NCBI GenBank assembly: GCA_015062655.1
Contig: SUUG01000011.1
Location: forward strand, 228,268 to 292,267
From: Coriobacteriaceae bacterium
Lineage (GTDB): Bacteria > Actinomycetota > Coriobacteriia > Coriobacteriales > Coriobacteriaceae
Direction: 5' to 3'
Length of the DNA stretch: 64,000 bases
Shown here: one piece after another, positions 59,914 to 64,000 of the stretch
Position numbering within the stretch: position 1 is the first letter of the stretch
How the letters are laid out: every line of letters starts with the position of its first letter
Translations under genes and position numbers: made by a program
Notes under the pieces: generated by a model
What the model was told of the DNA's origin: nothing
What the model saw: only the letters and a program-made list of their open reading frames with translations
Database searches by the model: none

Positions 59914-61104
59914 TTAGGCCTCGATCTTGGAGACGATGCCGGAACCCACGGTGTGGCCACCCTCACGGATAGCGAAGCGCAGGCCCTCCTCCATGGCGAT
60001 CGGGTGGATGAGCTCGGCCTCGATCGTCACGTGGTCGCCGGGCATGGCCATCTCGGTGCCCTCGGGCAGCTTGATGGTGCCGGTCACGTCCGTGGTGCGG
60101 AAGTAGAACTGCGGACGATAGTTGGAGAAGAACGGGGTGTGACGGCCGCCCTCCTCCTTGGTGAGGACGTAGATCTCAGCGGAGAACTTGGTGTGCGGGG
60201 TCACGGAACCCGGCTTGCAGAGAACCTGGCCGCGCTCGATGTCCTCGCGCTTCACGCCACGGAGCAGGATGCCGACGTTGTCGCCAGCCTCGCAGAAGTC
60301 CATGGACTTGCGGAACATCTCGATGCCGGTGGCGACGGAGTTGCTGGTCTCCTTGATGCCGACGATCTCGACGGGGTCGTTGAGGCGGAGCTCGCCGCGC
60401 TCGACACGACCGGTGGCGACGGTACCACGGCCGGAGATGGTCATGGTGTCCTCGACGGCCATCAGGAACGGCTTCTCGTTGTCACGATCGGGCGTCGGGA
60501 TGTACTCGTCGACGGCGGCCATGAGCTCGCGGATGGCGTCCATCCACTTCTCCTCGCCGTTGAGGGCGCCGAGGGCGGAGCCGCGGATGACGGGGGTGTC
60601 GTCTCCGGGGAACTCGTACTCGGAGAGGAGCTCACGGGTCTCCATCTCGACGAGGTCGATGAGCTCCTCGTCGTCGACCATGTCGCACTTGTTCAGGAAG
60701 ACGACGATGTAGGGCACGCCGACCTGACGGGCGAGCAGGATGTGCTCGCGGGTCTGGGCCATCGGGCCGTCGGTGGCGGCGATGACGAGGATGGCGCCGT
60801 CCATCTGAGCGGCACCGGAGATCATGTTCTTGACGTAGTCGGCGTGGCCGGGGCAGTCAACGTGGGCGTAGTGGCGGTTGGCCGTCTCGTACTCGACGTG
60901 GGAGACGGAGATGGTGATGCCGCGCTCGCGCTCCTCGGGGGCCTTGTCGATGTTCTCGAAGGCGGTGAAGTCTGCCTTGCAGCCCTCGGTCTCGGAGAGA
61001 ACCTTGGTGATGGCCGCCGTCAGGGTCGTCTTGCCGTGATCGACGTGGCCGATGGTGCCGATGTTAACATGCGGCTTAGTGCGCTCGAACTTTTCCTTGG
61101 CCAT
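59914..61104 (-). CDS. tuf: Elongation factor Tu
   Basis: 396 residues. Delivers aminoacyl-tRNA to the ribosome. G1 [10 protein letters not shown]3 [13 protein letters not shown]4 [11 protein letters not shown] and G5 SALGALNG are intact, as are domain 2 ([20 protein letters not shown]) and domain 3 ([20 protein letters not shown]). AAGGAGGAGG precedes the ATG. Ninety-five bp downstream of tRNA-Met and probably transcribed with the three tRNAs. No fusA in the window. Confidence 0.98.
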   Translation of the reverse strand: MAKEKFERTKPHVNIGTIGHVDHGKTTLTAAITKVLSETEGCKADFTAFENIDKAPEERERGITISVSHVEYETANRHYAHVDCPGHADYVKNMISGAAQMDGAILVIAATDGPMAQTREHILLARQVGVPYIVVFLNKCDMVDDEELIDLVEMETRELLSEYEFPGDDTPVIRGSALGALNGEEKWMDAIRELMAAVDEYIPTPDRDNEKPFLMAVEDTMTISGRGTVATGRVERGELRLNDPVEIVGIKETSNSVATGIEMFRKSMDFCEAGDNVGILLRGVKREDIERGQVLCKPGSVTPHTKFSAEIYVLTKEEGGRHTPFFSNYRPQFYFRTTDVTGTIKLPEGTEMAMPGDHVTIEAELIHPIAMEEGLRFAIREGGHTVGSGIVSKIEA

Positions 61105-61199
61105 AAAGCCCTCCTCCTTAAAGGTCGTCCCCTTTTGGGACCTTGCCTTCTAACCCTAAGTGGCCCGCCCGGAGATCCGAATGAGCCACTTTAGTTACC

Positions 61200-61276
61200 T
61201 GGTAGCGGTGACTGGATTCGAACCAGTGACGCCACGGGTATGAACCGTGTGCTCTAACCAACTGAGCTACACCGCC
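61200..61276 (-). tRNA. tRNA-Met (anticodon CAT, elongator-like)
   Basis: 77 nt with encoded CCA. D-arm GTAGCTCAGTTGGTTAGAGC, anticodon stem-loop CACGGTTCATACCCGTG, T-loop TTCGAAT. The acceptor starts with G, not the C1-A72 mismatch of the initiator, so an elongator is likely. A lysidine tRNA-Ile cannot be fully excluded. Confidence 0.88.
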
Positions 61277-61281
61277 GAAAC

Positions 61282-61357
61282 TGGAGCCCACGACCGGACT
61301 TGAACCGGTGACCTCTTCGTTACCAACGAAGTGCTCTACCTGCTGAGCTACATGGGC
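61282..61357 (-). tRNA. tRNA-Thr (anticodon GGT)
   Basis: 76 nt with encoded CCA. Acceptor GCCCATG, anticodon stem-loop CTTCGTTGGTAACGAAG, T-loop TTCAAGT. Six bases from tRNA-Met. Confidence 0.95.
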
Positions 61358-61360
61358 AAA

Positions 61361-61445
61361 TGGTGGGAGCGCAAGGATTCGAACCTTGGAAGGCGTAGCC
61401 AACGGGTTTACAGCCCGTCCCATTTGACCGCTTTGGTACACTCCC
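61361..61445 (-). tRNA. tRNA-Tyr (anticodon GTA)
   Basis: 85 nt class II tRNA with a long variable arm, encoded CCA and anticodon stem-loop ACGGGCTGTAAACCCGT. First of the tRNA-Tyr-Thr-Met-tuf transcript. Confidence 0.95.
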
Positions 61446-61522
61446 GAATTTCGCTTGTGTCATGTGTAATTTTCAAGCTGCCGCCTGCTTATCGCACTCA
61501 TTCGTGCAAAGCAAGCAAAAGA

Positions 61523-61551
61523 ATAATACGCAAGTACCCGCAGGTTGTCAA
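61523..61551 (-). promoter_or_regulatory. Promoter of the tRNA-tuf transcript
   Basis: TTGACA, 17-bp spacer and TATTAT on the minus strand, ~78 bp before tRNA-Tyr: close to a consensus sigma-70 promoter, fitting very strong expression. Confidence 0.9.
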
Positions 61552-61697
61552 CGGCTTACACGCCCCCGGGCGTATCTCCATTTTTCCTTCCCATTTTGCC
61601 ATTCACAGATTCATAAACCCCTGCGCGAATAGGCGATTGCCCACATCATTTAATATGTGAACCCGCATTTATCCCCTACTCATTAATAAGGAGCATC

Positions 61698-63362
61698 ATG
61701 CAACAGGGCGATGTTTTGGTGATTGTAGCCATCCTCATCTACTTCATCGTGGTTATCACCATTGGTTTCATCTACGCAAAACGCTCAAATTCCTCGGCTT
61801 CCGAATACTTCCTGGGAGGACGTAAGGTTGGCCCGTGGTTCACGGCGTTGTCGGCCGAGGCCTCCGACATGAGCGGTTACCTGCTCATGGGCCTGCCGGG
61901 CCTTGCCTACTTCAGTGGCGCGGCCGACGTGGGTTGGACGGCCATAGGTTTGGCCATTGGCACCTACCTGAATTGGCGCCTGGTGGCCCGTAGGCTGCGT
62001 AGGTACTCGGTGGTGGCTAACGACTCCATCACCCTACCCGGCTTCTATTCCAACCGCTTCCACGACGAGAAGAATATCGTCGGCACCATCGCCGCTATCA
62101 TCATCCTTATCTTCTTCTGCGTGTATTGCGGCAGCTGCTTCGTAACCTGCGGTCGTCTGTTCAACGCGCTGTTCGGTTGGGATTACTCGGTGATGATGGT
62201 GTTTGGTGCCCTCATCGTATTCATGTACACCATGATCGGCGGCTACCTTTCGGTTGTGGCCACCGACTTCGTGCAGGGCACGCTCATGTTCTTCGCGCTG
62301 GCCATCGTGGTCATTGGCTCCATCACCATGGCGGGCGGCGTGGATGCCACCGTGGCATTCCTCTCCGATATTCCCGGTTACCTTTCCATGACGTCAATGG
62401 CGGTGCCAGCGCTCGATGAAGCGGGAACACAGATGGTACAAGGCGGCGCGCCGGTATTCGACATACCCGCCGAGTATGGCCTGCTCACCATCATCTCCAC
62501 CATGAGCTGGGGCTTGGGCTACTTCGGTATGCCGCAGGTGCTCGTGCGCTTCATGGGCATCCGCTCCGACAGCGAGGTCAAGCAAAGCCGTATCATCGCC
62601 ATCGTGTGGGTGGTCATCTCCATGTTCTGCGCCGTGATGATTGGTCTTATCGGTCGCTACCTCATCCCCACCGAGCTGCTCACACAGTCGAGCGCCGAGA
62701 CCATCTTCATCGTGCTTTCTCAGATGATGCTCCCCTCGTTCATCTGCGGCTTGGTGGTATCGGGTATTCTGGCAGCCAGTATGTCGTCGGCTTCCTCGTA
62801 CCTGCTCATCACCGGCTCCAGCGTGGCCGAGAACATCTTCCGTGGCGTTTTCAAGAAAGACGCCACCGACGATCAGGTGCTCATCGTCAGCCGCATCACG
62901 CTGGCTGCGGTTCTGCTCTTCGGCATTCTGGTTGCCTGGGATGAGAACTCCGTCATCTTCACGGTGGTGAGTTACGCCTGGGCCGGCCTGGGTGCTTCGT
63001 TCGGCCCGCTTACCCTGTTCAGCCTGTACTGGCGCCGCACCACCAAGCAGGGTGCCATCGCAGGTATGATCGCGGGTGCGTCCATGGTTCTCATCTGGCA
63101 TAACCTCATCAAGCCCCTGGGTGGCGTCTTTGGTATTTACGAGCTGCTGCCGGCCTTCCTGTTCGGCTGCCTGGCTATTGTGGTGGTGAGCCTGCTGACC
63201 AAGGAGCCCTCTGACGAGATCAAGCATGAGTTCGACCATTACATGGATGGCGTGGGCGCCAAGCGTAATATGGACGTGGTACTTGAAGGCGGTATGCCTG
63301 CCGATGGTATTGCTGAGCCGGCAACCACCTACCCCGAGGGTCGCAAGAGCAAAGAGGAGTAA
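61698..63362 (+). CDS. putP: Sodium/proline symporter
   Basis: 554 residues, sodium:solute symporter family with ~13 membrane helices. RSNSSASEYFLGGRKVGPWF, TALSAEASDMSGYLLMGLPG, TLPGFYSNRF, WGLGYFGMPQVLVRFMGIRS and GILAASMSSASSYLLITGSS match PutP. The C-terminal ~50 residues are a hydrophilic tail. AAGGAG lies seven bases before the ATG. Third codon positions are clearly less GC-rich than in the rest of the window, and the intergenic repeat after it is also of a different type, both hinting at a different origin or a contig join. Confidence 0.93.
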   Translation: MQQGDVLVIVAILIYFIVVITIGFIYAKRSNSSASEYFLGGRKVGPWFTALSAEASDMSGYLLMGLPGLAYFSGAADVGWTAIGLAIGTYLNWRLVARRLRRYSVVANDSITLPGFYSNRFHDEKNIVGTIAAIIILIFFCVYCGSCFVTCGRLFNALFGWDYSVMMVFGALIVFMYTMIGGYLSVVATDFVQGTLMFFALAIVVIGSITMAGGVDATVAFLSDIPGYLSMTSMAVPALDEAGTQMVQGGAPVFDIPAEYGLLTIISTMSWGLGYFGMPQVLVRFMGIRSDSEVKQSRIIAIVWVVISMFCAVMIGLIGRYLIPTELLTQSSAETIFIVLSQMMLPSFICGLVVSGILAASMSSASSYLLITGSSVAENIFRGVFKKDATDDQVLIVSRITLAAVLLFGILVAWDENSVIFTVVSYAWAGLGASFGPLTLFSLYWRRTTKQGAIAGMIAGASMVLIWHNLIKPLGGVFGIYELLPAFLFGCLAIVVVSLLTKEPSDEIKHEFDHYMDGVGAKRNMDVVLEGGMPADGIAEPATTYPEGRKSKEE

Positions 63363-63363
63363 T

Positions 63364-63473
63364 TGAGATTCTTCGTTGCCTTCGGCTCCTCAGAATGACA
63401 TATTGAGTTCACCAATCACCTCTGTCATTCTGAGTAAGCACCCCTGTCATTCTGAGCGAAGCGAAGAATCTCA
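63364..63473. repeat. Inverted repeat element, family 8
   Basis: Left arm GAGATTCTTCG ... CTCAGAATGACA (63365-63400), right arm TGTCATTCTGAGCGAAGCGA then AGAATCTCA (63444-63473), with a third partial TGTCATTCTGAG at 63423. Unlike the other families it is AT-richer. Lies directly after the putP stop codon and may terminate transcription. Confidence 0.8.
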
Positions 63474-63491
63474 CCCGTAAGGAGAAACCCC

Positions 63492-64000
63492 ATGAGCGCC
63501 TACCGCGATATGAACACCGAGCAACTGCAGGCCGAACTGGCTGTCCAGCAGGAACGCTACGCCACCTTCAAAGCCAAGGGCTTGGCCCTGAACATGGCGC
63601 GTGGCAAACCCGGCGCTGAACAGGTTGCTCTTTCGCGCGAGATGCTCACGAACCTGAGCGCCGACGAGGCAGGCATCGCCGAGGACGGCACCGATGTGTT
63701 CAACTACGGCAACCTGGAAGGCATCCCTGAGGCGCGCGAGCTCATGGCCACCATGCTCGATGACAACATGGACAACGTCATCGTATGCGGCAATTCCAGC
63801 CTCAACATCATGTACGACATGGTCATGCGCTGCTACGTATTCGGCACGCAGGGTCACACGCCCTGGAAGGACGTGGAGGGCGTGAAGTTCCTCTGCCCTG
63901 TTCCGGGTTACGACCGTCACTTCTCAATCTGCGAAGCATTTGGCATCCAGATGATTCCCGTGGTTATGGGCGAAGACGGCCCCGATATGGATGAGGTCGA
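63492..64000 (+). CDS. PLP-dependent aminotransferase (aspartate-aminotransferase type), truncated by window end
   Basis: The first 169 codons are present. MSAYRDMNTEQLQAELAVQQ, KGLALNMARGKPGAEQVALS, FNYGNLEGIPEARELMATML, VCGNSSLNIMYDMVMRC and FLCPVPGYDRHFSICEAFGI match class I/II aminotransferases of the PF12897 type. PGYDRH is the substrate-side loop; the PLP lysine lies beyond the window. AAGGAG precedes the ATG. 129 bp downstream of putP on the same strand and with the same lower-GC codon habit. Confidence 0.88.
   Translation, partial: MSAYRDMNTEQLQAELAVQQERYATFKAKGLALNMARGKPGAEQVALSREMLTNLSADEAGIAEDGTDVFNYGNLEGIPEARELMATMLDDNMDNVIVCGNSSLNIMYDMVMRCYVFGTQGHTPWKDVEGVKFLCPVPGYDRHFSICEAFGIQMIPVVMGEDGPDMDEV

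Overview
The window looks like chromosomal DNA of a high-GC actinobacterium of the class Coriobacteriia (Collinsella/Olsenella-like). This is inferred from protein character: an actinobacterial-type RpoC, a transketolase split in two genes, an LPXTG wall protein, an ECF transporter core and very GC-rich third codon positions. I could not run a search, so the genus is a guess. Most genes lie on the minus strand.

Layout. 0-16 kb: the end of adenine deaminase, tyrS with a small membrane gene, a class A penicillin-binding protein, argR with a 35-residue membrane peptide, a glycosyltransferase-like protein, truA, a one-chain ECF transporter core, the two transketolase halves, and ychF with a DUF1648 protein. 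16-25 kb: rpoB-rpoC. 25-36.5 kb: a 1264-residue LPXTG-anchored GH123-like glycosidase, galU, and a polar amino acid ABC operon ending in a peptidase C26 hydrolase. 36.8-38 kb: rplJ-rplL behind an L10 leader. 38-57 kb: an accessory stretch with nitroreductases, a BadF-type kinase, a deoxyinosine glycosylase, DAHP synthase, an EcsC pair, a tagatose-bisphosphate aldolase, a HelD-like helicase, and several decayed genes (sortase, aldo/keto reductase, MetE-like, LysR). 57-61.5 kb: rpmG, tRNA-Trp, secE, nusG, rplK, rplA, and tRNA-Tyr, -Thr, -Met with tuf. 61.7-64 kb: putP and a truncated aminotransferase with visibly different codon use.

Two things stand out. First, the classical rplKAJL-rpoBC block has been opened into three pieces with order and strand kept, and RpoC carries a long C-terminal tail containing a helix-hairpin-helix segment that resembles the C-terminal domain of RNA polymerase alpha. 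Second, the intergenic DNA is packed with palindromic repeats of at least eight sequence families. The commonest (9 copies, about 64 bp) forms a long hairpin. Most others share one plan: a family-specific word occurs on the left in one or two copies and again, inverted, on the right, giving nested stems. In one family the stems change on both sides together, as expected for a selected structure. One copy cluster supplies the last ~50 codons of a hydrolase gene.

The expression machinery (RNA polymerase, ribosomal proteins, EF-Tu, tRNAs, NusG, SecE, HelD) dominates the conserved part. Wall synthesis (PBP, GalU, glycosyltransferase-like protein, LPXTG protein) and amino acid handling (ABC operon, C26 hydrolase, ArgR, DAHP synthase, PutP) make up most of the rest.
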